The translations under genes and the position numbers were made by a program. A DNA stretch of 64,000 nucleotides from Pseudorhodobacter sp. PARRP1 (GTDB lineage Bacteria > Pseudomonadota > Alphaproteobacteria > Rhodobacterales > Rhodobacteraceae), in NCBI GenBank assembly GCA_002256245.1, contig NKIU01000003.1, positions 310,001 to 374,000 of the forward strand, in the 5' to 3' direction. The notes below the pieces were generated by a model, which was not told the origin of the DNA, did not search any database, and was given only the letters and a program-made list of their open reading frames with translations. Positions 8,940 to 17,596 of the stretch are shown here, in pieces (position 1 is the stretch's first letter; each line of letters begins with the position of its first letter).

Positions 8940-9705
8940 TATGACCCCAATCGGCCAGACCAAGATCGGCGATCCGTTGTTGGAAGTGCGCAATCTGTCG
9001 AAGAATTTCGGGCCGGTGCAGGCGCTGAATGATCTGACGATGATGGTGCGGGCGGGCGAAGTTGTGGCGCTTGCGGGCGACAATGGCGCGGGCAAGACCA
9101 CGCTGATCAAGGCGATTTCGGGGGTGTATCAGCCGTCCTCGGGTGAGATTTTGCTGAAAGGTCAGAAGGTTAGTTTCAACTCGCCGCAAGAGGCGCGCGA
9201 TATCGGGATTGAGACGATCTATCAGGATCTGGCGCTGGCCGATAACCTGACGATTGGCGCGAATATCTTTCTGGGCCGCGAGCCGATGCGCCGCGCGTTT
9301 GGGTTTCTGCCGGTGCTGGACCGCGCCAAGATGGCCGAGGCCGCCAAATCGACCATGGCTTTGCTGGATTTCCATGTCTCGCGCCTTGATGCGCCGGTGT
9401 CGAATTTCTCGGGCGGGCAAAGGCAGGCGGTGGCGATTGGGCGCGCGGTGTATTGGAACGCGCAAATCCTGATCATGGACGAGCCTACAGCGGCTTTGGG
9501 CGTGCCCGAGCAGCGCAAGGTGATCCAGTTGATCCACCAGTTGAAGGCGCAGGGGCGCGGGGTGATCTTTATCAGCCACAACTTGCAGGACATTTTCGCG
9601 GTGTCTGACCGCATCGTCGTGCTGCGGCGCGGGGTGCAGGCCGGAGAGCGCAAGATTTCCGAGACCACGCATGACGAGGTCGTCAAGTTGATGATCGGCG
9701 GCTGA
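8932..9705 (+). CDS. CUT2 sugar ABC transporter ATPase, single domain (FrcA-like)
   Basis: The 257-residue protein carries one ABC domain: Walker A GDNGAGKT at 50-57, Q-loop YQDLALA, signature NFSGGQRQ and Walker B LIMDEPTAAL. Most CUT2 systems use a 500-residue tandem ATPase; the single-domain form is typical of the fructose-type FrcBCA systems of rhizobia. The GTG at 8932 has GGGAGGG upstream; an ATG at 8941 is the alternative start. It energises uptake with the two preceding genes and is followed one base later by the PfkB kinase. Confidence 0.9.
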   Translation: MSDMTPIGQTKIGDPLLEVRNLSKNFGPVQALNDLTMMVRAGEVVALAGDNGAGKTTLIKAISGVYQPSSGEILLKGQKVSFNSPQEARDIGIETIYQDLALADNLTIGANIFLGREPMRRAFGFLPVLDRAKMAEAAKSTMALLDFHVSRLDAPVSNFSGGQRQAVAIGRAVYWNAQILIMDEPTAALGVPEQRKVIQLIHQLKAQGRGVIFISHNLQDIFAVSDRIVVLRRGVQAGERKISETTHDEVVKLMIGG

Positions 9706-9706
9706 G

Positions 9707-10657
9707 ATGGCCGTGGTGATCGGGGCCATCGGCGAATTGCTGGTGGAGTTTGTCTGCACCGAACAGGATGGCCGCAACCTGCGTGCGGCCCCCTATATCG
9801 GGCCGTTTCCATCGGGCGCGCCGGGGATTTTCATTGATCAGGCGGCACGGGTGGCGCGCAGTTTTGGCGGGCGGGCGGTGTTTGCGGGTGCGGTGGGGGA
9901 CGATGCGTTTGGGCAGGTGATCTTGCAGCGATTGGTCGCGGGCGGCGTTGACCCCGGCCTGATCCGGGTGGTGGCGGGGGTGCCGACCGGATCGGCCTTT
10001 GTCAGCTATAACAGCGATGGCAGCCGGGATTTCGTGTTCAACATCAGCCATTCGGCGGCGGCGCAGTTGCCGGGGTTGGAGGAGATTGCGGCGGGATTTC
10101 TGGCGGCGGCGATTGCGGTGCTGCATATCTCGGGCTCGATGCTGGGCGATCCGGCGATGCGGGCGGTGGGGTTGGCGCTGTGCGAGCGGCTGGATGCGGC
10201 GGGGGTTGCGATCTCGATTGATCCCAATATCCGGCCCGAGTTGATCGCCGATGCGGGCTATCTCGATGCGCTGACACGCATCATCGCGATGGCGGATTAT
10301 GTGCTGCCCTCGGATGCCGATGCGTCGGTTTTGTATCCGGGGCAGGCGTTTGAGGATTGGTCGCAGCGGTTGCTGGCGGATCAGGCGCAGGTGGTGGTGT
10401 TGAAGCGCGGTGATCAGGGATGTGTCGGGCGCGATCGTGTGGGGCAGGTCGATCTGCCCGCGCATAGGGTTCAGGTTGTCGATCCAACCGGGGCGGGCGA
10501 TTGCTTCTGCGCGACCCTGGTGACGTTGCTGGCGGCGGGTCAGGCTTTGCCGGATGCTTTGGCGCGGGCCAATGCGGCGGGCGCTTTGGCTGTGCAGAAA
10601 TTGGGGCCGATGGAGGGGAACTCTGCTTTGGCCGACATTGACAGATTGAAAGGATAG
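9707..10657 (+). CDS. PfkB-family carbohydrate kinase
   Basis: The 316-residue protein has the PfkB/ribokinase fold. The N-terminal glycine motif (SFGGRAVFAGAVGDDAFG, about 64-81) and the C-terminal signature DPTGAGDCF at 259-267 are intact, with the catalytic base at Asp265. It transfers phosphate from ATP to a sugar or keto-sugar acid in the cytoplasm. KDG kinases, fructokinases and ribokinases all share these motifs, so the substrate is unresolved. The ATG follows the ATPase stop (TGAGATG). It is the second kinase of this locus besides the ROK fusion. Confidence 0.87.
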   Translation: MAVVIGAIGELLVEFVCTEQDGRNLRAAPYIGPFPSGAPGIFIDQAARVARSFGGRAVFAGAVGDDAFGQVILQRLVAGGVDPGLIRVVAGVPTGSAFVSYNSDGSRDFVFNISHSAAAQLPGLEEIAAGFLAAAIAVLHISGSMLGDPAMRAVGLALCERLDAAGVAISIDPNIRPELIADAGYLDALTRIIAMADYVLPSDADASVLYPGQAFEDWSQRLLADQAQVVVLKRGDQGCVGRDRVGQVDLPAHRVQVVDPTGAGDCFCATLVTLLAAGQALPDALARANAAGALAVQKLGPMEGNSALADIDRLKG

Positions 10658-10660
10658 GCG

Positions 10661-11737
10661 ATGCCCCTCAAACAAGATCGGTTGCTGCGGGTGGGTGTGC
10701 TGGGCTGCGGCCCGATTGCGCAAGCCGCGCATTTCGAATCCTGCACCAAGGCCGCGAATGCCGAACTTTATGCGATTTGCGATGTCGCCGATGATCTGCG
10801 CGACCGGATGGCGGCCACCCACGCGCCACGCCGCAGTTATAATGATTACGCGGCCATGCTGGCCGACCCGGAACTGGAGGCGGTGGTGATTGCCACCTCG
10901 GATGCGTTCCATGTGCCAGCGGCTTTGATGGCCTTGCAGGCGGGCAAGCATGTGTTGTGTGAAAAGCCGTTGGCGACCAGCGTCGAAGAGGCCGAGAGTT
11001 TGCGCGCAGCGGTCGCGGCAAGCAGCTCTGTGCTGCAAGTTGGCCATATGAAGCGCTATGACGCCGGATTGCAGGCCGCGAAGGTGTTCATTGACACCGA
11101 AATGGGGCAGATGGTGGCGCTGAAGGCGTGGTATTGCGACAATACGCACCGCTACGCGATGACCGATGCGGTGCAGCCGTTGATGGTAACCTCAAAGAAC
11201 GCAAAGAAGCCGGCCGAGAACCCCAAGGCCGATCTGGACCGTTACTACATGCTGGCCCATGGCAGCCATCTGGTTGATACCGCACGCTATTTTGCCGGAG
11301 AAATCGTGGCGGTGGATGCGCGGCTGTTAAACCGCGCGGGCATCCGCTGCTGGTTTGTCGATGTGGAATTCGCCAGCGGCGTGCTGGGCCACCTTGATCT
11401 GACGGTGGCGGTGCGGATGGATTGGCACGAAGGGTTTCAGATTTACGGCGAACAAGGCTCGGTCTTGGGCAAAACCTATAACCCGTGGTATTACAAGTCG
11501 TCCGAGGTGGATATCTTCCGCGAAAGCGATGGCGCGACGCATCGGGTGTTGGGCGCGGATGGGCATTTCTATCGCCGCCAGCTGGAAGGCTTTGCCGATA
11601 CGATCCTGAAGGCCGTGCCGCAATCGGGGGCGGATATCGAGGACGGTATCGCCTCGGTCCGCGCGATGGTGGCGATTGCGCAATCGGTGCGGGAAGGCCG
11701 TCCGGTGACGCTGGCCGATGTGGCGGGGCCGCTTTGA
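10661..11737 (+). CDS. Gfo/Idh/MocA-family NAD(P)-dependent dehydrogenase
   Basis: The 358-residue protein begins with a Rossmann fold (VGVLGCGPIAQAAHF, about residues 8-22) and has the family motif CEKPLA near residue 107. The rest is the beta-sheet substrate domain. Members oxidise sugars, inositols or sugar phosphates at a ring hydroxyl, often giving a lactone or a 3-keto sugar. The stop overlaps the next start (TGATG). The neighbouring isomerase-like and hydrolase genes suggest that its product is further isomerised or hydrolysed. Substrate unknown. Confidence 0.88.
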   Translation: MPLKQDRLLRVGVLGCGPIAQAAHFESCTKAANAELYAICDVADDLRDRMAATHAPRRSYNDYAAMLADPELEAVVIATSDAFHVPAALMALQAGKHVLCEKPLATSVEEAESLRAAVAASSSVLQVGHMKRYDAGLQAAKVFIDTEMGQMVALKAWYCDNTHRYAMTDAVQPLMVTSKNAKKPAENPKADLDRYYMLAHGSHLVDTARYFAGEIVAVDARLLNRAGIRCWFVDVEFASGVLGHLDLTVAVRMDWHEGFQIYGEQGSVLGKTYNPWYYKSSEVDIFRESDGATHRVLGADGHFYRRQLEGFADTILKAVPQSGADIEDGIASVRAMVAIAQSVREGRPVTLADVAGPL

Positions 11738-12564
11738 TGCGCTTGGGGATTTTCGCCAAGACCTTTGCGGGCAGCGATCCGGGCACGGTTTTGGCGGCGT
11801 CAAAGGCGGCGGGGTTTGCCTGCGTGCAGTATAACATGGCCTGTTCGGGGTTGGCCGCGATGCCGGATGCGCTAAGCGCGCAGGATGTGGCGGCGGTGAC
11901 TGCGGCCAGTGCTGCGGAGGGCGTGGCGATTGCGGCGGTGTCGGGCACTTACAACATGATCCACCCCGACCCAAGCCTGCGGGCCAAGGGCTTGGCGCGG
12001 TTAGAGATTTTGCTGCGCAATGCGCGGGCGATGGGCACCGGGATGGTGACGCTGTGCACCGGCACCCGCGATCCGCAGGACCAGTGGCGGCATCATCCCG
12101 ACAACGCCAGCCCCGAGGCTTGGGCGGATTTGTTGACCGAGATGGGTAAGGCCTGCGCCATCGCCGAGCCTTTGGGCATCAAGCTGGGGATCGAGCCGGA
12201 ACTGGCCAATGTGGTCGATACGGCACCCCGCGCGCGGGCGTTGATCGACACGTTGCAAAGCCCGGCGCTTGCGATTGTGCTGGACCCGGCGAATTTGTTT
12301 GAGGTGGCGCGCCTGACCGAGCAGCGCGATCTGTTGTCGCGGGCGGTGGATCTGCTGGCCGACCGCATCTTGATGGCCCATGCCAAAGACCGCGACGGGC
12401 AGGGCGGTTTTGCCACGGCGGGCAAGGGCGTGGTGGATTTTCCGCACTTTTTGGGGCGGTTGAAAGCGGCGGGGTTTGATGGCGATCTGGTGACGCATGG
12501 GCTGGCCGCAGACGAGGCTTCGGGGGTGGCGCGCTACCTCTCTGGCGTGTTGGCAGAGCTTTGA
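11737..12564 (+). CDS. Sugar phosphate isomerase/epimerase-like TIM barrel
   Basis: The 275-residue protein starts MRLGIFAKTF and has the xylose-isomerase-like AP endonuclease-2 fold. Metal ligands are likely in GIEPELANVV, VLDPANLF and LMAHAKDRDG. Proteins of this family commonly sit beside Gfo/Idh dehydrogenases in inositol, keto-glycoside and sugar-acid pathways, where they isomerise, epimerise or dehydrate keto sugars. The start at 11737 is set by the overlap with the previous stop and by the family-typical N-terminus. The longer open frame upstream is an out-of-frame shadow of the dehydrogenase gene. Confidence 0.83.
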   Translation: MRLGIFAKTFAGSDPGTVLAASKAAGFACVQYNMACSGLAAMPDALSAQDVAAVTAASAAEGVAIAAVSGTYNMIHPDPSLRAKGLARLEILLRNARAMGTGMVTLCTGTRDPQDQWRHHPDNASPEAWADLLTEMGKACAIAEPLGIKLGIEPELANVVDTAPRARALIDTLQSPALAIVLDPANLFEVARLTEQRDLLSRAVDLLADRILMAHAKDRDGQGGFATAGKGVVDFPHFLGRLKAAGFDGDLVTHGLAADEASGVARYLSGVLAEL

Positions 12565-13382
12565 TGCGGACGGGCACCCTTCAGCGCGACGGCTTGCAGT
12601 TGGCGGTTTATGGTGCGGGTGAAACTGGCCCTGCGCTGGTATTTCAGCACGGACTTTGCGGCGGTGCGGGCCAGATTGCCGAGGCGATGCAAGGGCTTGC
12701 ACCCCAGCGTTGGCAGGGGTTGGAGTGCCGGGGGCATGGCTACTCGCCGCTGGGCGAGACGGTTTCGATTGCCTGCTTTGCCGAGGATGTGGCGGCGATG
12801 ATCGCGCAAATCGGGGGGCCGGTGGTGCTGGGCGGTATCTCGATGGGGGCCGCGATTGCTGCGCGGATTGCGGTGACGCGCCCCGATCTGGTGCGGGCTT
12901 TGGTTTTGGTGCGGCCCGCTTGGGTGGTGGACGCAGGCCCCGAAAACATGGCCCCGAATGCCGAGGTTGGCATGTTGTTAGAAATGCTGCCGCTGGATCA
13001 GGCGCGGGCGTTTTTCGATGCGGGCGAGACGGCGCAGCGGTTGGCGGCAGCAGCGCCGGACAATCTGGCCTCGCTGAAAGGGTTTTTCCGAAGGCAACCG
13101 CTGGCAGAAACCGCGCGGCTGTTGACGGCGATTTCCGCGGATGGGCCGGGGATTTCGGCTGCGGATTTGCAGGCATTGCGTATCCCGGCGCTGATTTGTG
13201 GCTGCGCCGAGGATGCCATTCACCCGATGGCCCATGCGCAGGCTTTGGCACATCTGATCCCGGATGCGCGGCTGGTGGAACTGCCTGCCAAGGCGCGCGA
13301 TAAAGCAGCACATCTGGCAGCCTTGGCCTGTGCGATGACAGAATTTTTGAAGGAGATTGACCATGCCCCGCCCGCAGCCTGA
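12564..13382 (+). CDS. Alpha/beta-fold hydrolase
   Basis: The 272-residue protein has an oxyanion-hole HG motif (FQHGLCGGA, about residue 31), the nucleophile elbow GISMG near residue 93, and a likely catalytic His in the C-terminal AAHLA segment. The fold matches enol-lactone hydrolases and esterases. Placed after a sugar dehydrogenase, lactone hydrolysis is a reasonable inference, but esterase activity on an acylated sugar is equally possible. It overlaps the upstream gene by one base and the downstream epimerase gene by 20 bases, so it is part of one coupled operon. Confidence 0.78.
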   Translation: MRTGTLQRDGLQLAVYGAGETGPALVFQHGLCGGAGQIAEAMQGLAPQRWQGLECRGHGYSPLGETVSIACFAEDVAAMIAQIGGPVVLGGISMGAAIAARIAVTRPDLVRALVLVRPAWVVDAGPENMAPNAEVGMLLEMLPLDQARAFFDAGETAQRLAAAAPDNLASLKGFFRRQPLAETARLLTAISADGPGISAADLQALRIPALICGCAEDAIHPMAHAQALAHLIPDARLVELPAKARDKAAHLAALACAMTEFLKEIDHAPPAA

Positions 13383-14055
13383 CTGGATATCCGCCCTGCC
13401 GCGCAACCGTCTGTTGGCGGAGTATTCCATGTGGTCAGCCAATCTGATCCGCTTGGCGGATGATCTGGCAAGGATCACACCTTTTGCAGATATCCTGCAT
13501 ATTGACGTGGCAGATGGCCATTTTGCCCCGGCTTTGTTGTTCTTTCCCGACCTTGTGGCGGGGTTGCGCGGGCAGACGGCTTTGCCGATCCATGTGCATC
13601 TGATGGTGGATGATGCGGTGTTGATCTCGCAGATTGATCAGTTTGCCGAAGCCGGGGCGGACCTGATCTCGGTGCATGTCGAGAACGCCAATGCCGGTGA
13701 AGGGTTGCAGCGGATCGGGGCGCATGGGCTGAAGGCCGGGATGGTGCTGCGGGTGGAGACACCTGTCGAACGCGCCGCCGAATGGGTGGGCCGCTTGGAT
13801 ATGCTGACGCTTTTGGGCACCGCGATTGGCGTCAAGGGGCAGGGGCTGGACCCGACAGCGGGCGCGCGGTTGGGCGCGGCGCAGGCGCTGATCGCGGGCG
13901 CTGGGCGCCGGGTGGTGCTGGCGGCGGATGGCGGTATCCGCGACACCACCGTGCCGCTGCTGCGTGCCGCAGGGGCCGAGACGGTGGTCATGGGCTCGCT
14001 GGCCTTTGGGGCACCCGATCTGGCGGAACGGATGGCTTGGTTGCACGGATTGTAA
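13363..14055 (+). CDS. Divergent ribulose-phosphate 3-epimerase homologue
   Basis: The 230-residue TIM barrel keeps the Rpe/AlsE metal-binding residues: His46 and Asp48 (LHIDVADGHF), His79 (HVHLMV) and Asp189 (AADGGI). In normal family members the phosphate-side loop after strand 6 reads NPGFGGQ. Here it is GTAIGVKGQG, so the substrate is probably not ribulose-5-phosphate. AlsE-type allulose-6-phosphate epimerase is the closest functional analogy. AAGGAG seven bases upstream fixes the ATG at 13363, inside the hydrolase gene. It is the last gene of the transporter operon and converges with the bestrophin gene 16 bases away. Confidence 0.82.
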   Translation: MPRPQPDWISALPRNRLLAEYSMWSANLIRLADDLARITPFADILHIDVADGHFAPALLFFPDLVAGLRGQTALPIHVHLMVDDAVLISQIDQFAEAGADLISVHVENANAGEGLQRIGAHGLKAGMVLRVETPVERAAEWVGRLDMLTLLGTAIGVKGQGLDPTAGARLGAAQALIAGAGRRVVLAADGGIRDTTVPLLRAAGAETVVMGSLAFGAPDLAERMAWLHGL

Positions 14056-14071
14056 CGCGCGCGCGGGCCCG

Positions 14072-14962
14072 TCAGCTTAGATGGAAATCGTTCGGCTGCA
14101 ACGGCTTGGGCGCTTCATGCCCCAGATGCGGGGCAAGGCTTATTTCGGCCGCGCGGCAGATCGCATCAAGGGGCAGCGCGTTCAGCGTGCTGCCAAACGG
14201 ATGGCTCAGTTCCTCGGTCACTTCGGCAAGGCCCAGAAACACGTAAGCGACGATGCCCACGAACAGCGGCGTCAGCCAGCCCGAGGTTCCCGCCAAAGCC
14301 ATCGGCAAAAGCAGGCAGAACAGATAGGTGGTGCGGTAGATCAACAGCGAATAGACGAACGGCAGCGGCGTGCCGGCAATCCGCTCGCACCCGGCTTGTG
14401 CCAGCGCGATGCTGGACAGCCGTGCGGAAAGTGTGCGGGCGCCAAAGCCATCGATCCTGGCTGCCTGATAGGCCGCCGCCAGATCGGCGTTGATCAGGTT
14501 CAGCGCGGCACAAGGCGGGTGCGGATCGGCCAGAAGATCTGGCGCGCGGGCCTGTGCTTCGGCGTCGTCGGTCAGGCGGCGCAACTGGCGGCGGTGCAGG
14601 TGTAGAAATGCCAAGGATTGCAGCAGGATGCGGTGGCGCAGGGCTTGGTCTGGCGCGAAAATCTCTAACTCGCGCGCAAGGCTGCGCAGATCGGCCAGAA
14701 GGCCACCCCACAGCTTGCGGGCCTCCCACCAGCGATCATAGGCGGCGTTGTTGCGAAAGCTGAGAAACAGCGACAACGCGATGCCGAACACGGTGAAGGG
14801 GATGCCTTCGATATGCGGCAAAACCCCGAAATGGTGATCCAGCAGCACCATGACGGCGGCAAGAGCGATCACCCCCAGCAGCGGCCACGCGATATGCGGC
14901 AGCACCGAGCCGCGCATCGCAAAGGCCAGTTCCCACGCCCGGGGTTTGTCACGGATGATCAT
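14072..14962 (-). CDS. Bestrophin-like anion channel (UPF0187/YneE family)
   Basis: The 296-residue membrane protein has the bacterial bestrophin signature near the N-terminus: LSFRNNAAYDRWWEARKLWG, about residues 67-86. There are two hydrophobic pairs, around residues 25-65 and 205-245. Homologues form pentameric anion or cation channels in the inner membrane. The ATG overlaps the modC stop by four bases, so it is the promoter-distal gene of the mod operon. A role in molybdate or other anion homeostasis is suggested only by this position. Confidence 0.85.
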   Translation of the reverse strand: MIIRDKPRAWELAFAMRGSVLPHIAWPLLGVIALAAVMVLLDHHFGVLPHIEGIPFTVFGIALSLFLSFRNNAAYDRWWEARKLWGGLLADLRSLARELEIFAPDQALRHRILLQSLAFLHLHRRQLRRLTDDAEAQARAPDLLADPHPPCAALNLINADLAAAYQAARIDGFGARTLSARLSSIALAQAGCERIAGTPLPFVYSLLIYRTTYLFCLLLPMALAGTSGWLTPLFVGIVAYVFLGLAEVTEELSHPFGSTLNALPLDAICRAAEISLAPHLGHEAPKPLQPNDFHLS

Positions 14963-16062
14963 GCTGTGCCTTTCTGGCCGATGCCGGTGCCGATATCGGT
15001 TTGCGCCGCGGCGACCGATTTCACAATCGCGAAGATCGGCAGGCCGGGTGCAAGGCCAAGCGCCTGCGCCGAGCGGTGCGTGACGCGGGCCAGCAGATGT
15101 TCGCGGCCAAGTGCGATCTGGATCAATGCGCCCTGATCGGTCATGCGGATTTCGCGCACTGTGCCTGCAAGGATGTTCAGCGCCGACAAACCTTCGGGGC
15201 GGTGGCGTGACAGGATCACGTCTTGGGCGGCGATGCGCAGGCGCAGGCTGGTGCCGATGGGGCTTGCGAGACGCGGCAGCCAGATCGGCCCGCCCGCTGT
15301 ATGCAGTTCTGTCAGCCCGTCGGCGTCTTGTGCGGTGATGACGGCAGCCAGCACAGACCCTGCGTCGCGCAAACCCATCGCGGGGGCAAGGTCGGGATCG
15401 GCGAGCAACGCGGCGGCGGGGCCTGCGCGCAGGACGTGGCCCTGATCCATCACCACAAGGGTGGTCGCAAGGCGGGCCACTTCGGGCAAGGCGTGGCTGA
15501 CATACAGGATCGGTGTTTGGGTGCGGTCCCGCAGCGCCTCGATATAGGGCAGCAGTTCGGCTTTGCGGGGCTCATCAAGGGCGGCGAAGGGTTCGTCCAT
15601 AAGGAGCAGCGCCGGGTTGGACAGCAAGGCCCGCCCGATCGCCACACGGGATTTCTCGCCGCCAGACAGCGCGGCGGGGCGACGGTGCAGCAGGCTTTGC
15701 AGGCCAAGCAGATCGGTGATCTGCTCAAAATCAGGGCCGGGGCCTTTGGGTGCAAACCAGCGGCCATAGCGCAGGTTTTGCTGCACCGTCAGATGCGGAA
15801 ACAGCCGCGCGTCTTGGAAGACGTAGCCGAGACGGCGGCGGTGGGGGGGCAAGTTGATGGCCTTTGATGTATCCAGCAACACGGTATGATCGGCGCTGAT
15901 CCGGCCTTGATCGGGGCGCAAGATGCCAGCCACCGCGTTGATCACGCTGGTCTTTCCCGAGCCAGAGCGGCCGAACAGTGCGGTCAGGCCGGGGGGGGCT
16001 TCGAACGCCACATCCAGCGCAAAGCCGGGGAAGTGGTGATGCAGGGTGACCGAAAGGCTCAT
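14959..16062 (-). CDS. modC: Molybdate ABC transporter ATPase ModC
   Basis: The 367-residue protein has Walker A GRSGSGKT at 31-38, signature LSGGEKSRVAIGRAL and Walker B LLLMDEPFAALD. The C-terminal region of about 70 residues is a TOBE/Mop-like molybdate-sensing domain (LNILAGTVREIRMTDQG onward). It powers molybdate uptake through ModB. It overlaps modB and the bestrophin gene by four bases each, so the three are translationally coupled. Length and domain order are standard for ModC. Confidence 0.95.
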   Translation of the reverse strand: MSLSVTLHHHFPGFALDVAFEAPPGLTALFGRSGSGKTSVINAVAGILRPDQGRISADHTVLLDTSKAINLPPHRRRLGYVFQDARLFPHLTVQQNLRYGRWFAPKGPGPDFEQITDLLGLQSLLHRRPAALSGGEKSRVAIGRALLSNPALLLMDEPFAALDEPRKAELLPYIEALRDRTQTPILYVSHALPEVARLATTLVVMDQGHVLRAGPAAALLADPDLAPAMGLRDAGSVLAAVITAQDADGLTELHTAGGPIWLPRLASPIGTSLRLRIAAQDVILSRHRPEGLSALNILAGTVREIRMTDQGALIQIALGREHLLARVTHRSAQALGLAPGLPIFAIVKSVAAAQTDIGTGIGQKGTA

Positions 16063-16757
16063 GTCCCCGCGATCCTGCGGGCGATGGCGCGCGAGAGGTA
16101 TTCCGACAAGATCAGCGCCAGCATCGCGATGGCAATGGCGACCAACACAAGCCGGAAGGCCTGAGGATCGCCGCCCGGCACCTGCAAAAACGTATAGATC
16201 GCCGAGGGCAGGGTTTGTGTCTGGCCGGGGATGTTCGAGACAAAGGTGATGGTTGCGCCGAATTCGCCCATCGCTTTGGCGAAGGCAAGCACCGCGCCGG
16301 CAAGGATGCCGGGCAAGATCAGCGGCAGGGTAACGGTCAGAAACACCCAGACGGGCGCGGCACCCAAGGTGCCTGCGGCCTGCTCTAGTTTGGGATCAAC
16401 CGCCTCGAACGCAAGGCGGATGGCGCGCACCATCAGCGGAAAGGCCATGACAGCAGCGGCCACCACCGCGCCCGTCCATTTGAACGCCAGCACCAGCCCG
16501 AACCATTGGTCAAGGTATTGGCCGACCGCGCCTTTGCGCCCGAACGCCAGCAGCAAAAGATAGCCCGTCACAACCGGCGGCAGGATCAGCGGCAGATGCA
16601 CAAGGCCGTTCAGCAGTTGCTTGCCCCAGAATTGCCGCCGCGCCAGAACATGCGCGACATAGATGCCAAGGGGCAGGCTGAGCAGCGTCGCCCAAACAGA
16701 AACGCGCAGCGACAAGGCCACTGCGCGCCATTCATCAGGGGTAAACCAATCGCTCAT
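16059..16757 (-). CDS. modB: Molybdate ABC transporter permease ModB
   Basis: The 232-residue protein begins MSDWFTPDEWRAVALSLRVS and has five to six membrane segments. Typical ModB features are the LPLGIYVAHVLARRQFWGK start and the ABC-contact loop GAAPVWVFLTVTLPLILPGILAG. It is the inner-membrane pore for molybdate or tungstate. It lies six bases after modA and overlaps modC. Confidence 0.95.
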   Translation of the reverse strand: MSDWFTPDEWRAVALSLRVSVWATLLSLPLGIYVAHVLARRQFWGKQLLNGLVHLPLILPPVVTGYLLLLAFGRKGAVGQYLDQWFGLVLAFKWTGAVVAAAVMAFPLMVRAIRLAFEAVDPKLEQAAGTLGAAPVWVFLTVTLPLILPGILAGAVLAFAKAMGEFGATITFVSNIPGQTQTLPSAIYTFLQVPGGDPQAFRLVLVAIAIAMLALILSEYLSRAIARRIAGT

Positions 16758-16762
16758 CGGGC

Positions 16763-17539
16763 CTATTTCAGAACGGTGAAGCCCTGTGCGGTGAACACGT
16801 CGGCTGCGGACTGACTGGACAAGGCGTCCAGAAAGGTTTGCGCTGCGGGCGTGGTGCTGGAGGCCGTGACAGCTGCAGGATAGACGATCGGCTTGTGGCT
16901 GTCAGCAGGGAAGGCGCCCACGACAGTTACCTTGTCGCCCGCTTGATCATCGGCGATGGCATCAGAGGCGTAAACGATGCCGTAGGGGGCCTCGCCTGCC
17001 GCGACCATCGCCAAGGCCGCGCGCACGTTGTCTGATTGCGCGACATTGGCTTCGACACTGGCCCACAGCCCAAGGTTTTCCAAGGCTTCCTTGCCGTATT
17101 GCCCGGCTGGAACCGACTCGACCGTGCCCATCGCCAGCTTGCCGTCCCCCAGAAGGCCTTTCAGATCAAGGTCCTTGCTGATGTCCAAAGGCGCGGCCTT
17201 GCCCGAGGCCACCAGAACCAGCGTGTTGCCCAAAAGGTCTTTGCGGCTGTCCTTGTTGATCAGATTTTCGTCCGACAGCGTATCCATCCATTTCTTCGAC
17301 GCCGAGATGAACAGATCAGCGGGCGCGCCCTGTTCGATCTGTTTGGCCAGTTTCGCGGTGCTTTCATAGGAAATCACCACGGTATTGCCGGTTTGCTGTT
17401 GCCAATCAGCGGCGATGGTATCGAGCGCGTTCTTCAGGGAGGCTGCGGCAAAGACGGTGATTTCTTCGGCCCGTGCGCTGGCGGGCAGGGCAAGGCTGGT
17501 CAGCAGAGCGGCGGTCAGGGCGTGACGACGGGTGAACAT
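16763..17539 (-). CDS. modA: Molybdate-binding periplasmic protein ModA
   Basis: The 258-residue protein has a signal peptide MFTRRHALTAALLTSLALPASARAEE-type with cleavage near residue 23. The mature start EITVFAAASLKNALD contains the conserved serine pocket, and SYESTAKLAKQIEQGAPADLF is typical of ModA. It binds molybdate or tungstate in the periplasm. The ATG at 17539 has GGAG nearby; a longer frame to 17593 adds an arginine/cysteine-rich leader unlike a signal peptide. A perfect palindrome sits directly upstream. Confidence 0.95.
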   Translation of the reverse strand: MFTRRHALTAALLTSLALPASARAEEITVFAAASLKNALDTIAADWQQQTGNTVVISYESTAKLAKQIEQGAPADLFISASKKWMDTLSDENLINKDSRKDLLGNTLVLVASGKAAPLDISKDLDLKGLLGDGKLAMGTVESVPAGQYGKEALENLGLWASVEANVAQSDNVRAALAMVAAGEAPYGIVYASDAIADDQAGDKVTVVGAFPADSHKPIVYPAAVTASSTTPAAQTFLDALSSQSAADVFTAQGFTVLK

Positions 17540-17551
17540 GGGGTCTCCTGT

Positions 17552-17573
17552 GATATGTTTGGGCGAACATATC
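17552..17573. promoter_or_regulatory. Candidate ModE operator upstream of modA
   Basis: GATATGTT-N6-AACATATC is a perfect 8-bp inverted repeat in the 57-bp gap between modE and modA, ending 12 bases before the modA start. ModE boxes in proteobacteria are AT-rich palindromes at this position, although the exact Rhodobacter Mo-box consensus differs. It implies that modABC can be controlled separately from the polyol genes upstream. Confidence 0.6.
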
Positions 17574-17596
17574 GAACAGCGTCTGCGTCGCAAGCG

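Noticed and set aside
4605-10657. Sulfoquinovose (sulfo-EMP) pathway, suggested by the YihT-like aldolase and PfkB kinase
   Set aside because: No sulfoquinovosidase, SQ isomerase or sulfolactaldehyde reductase is in the locus, and the transporter type differs.
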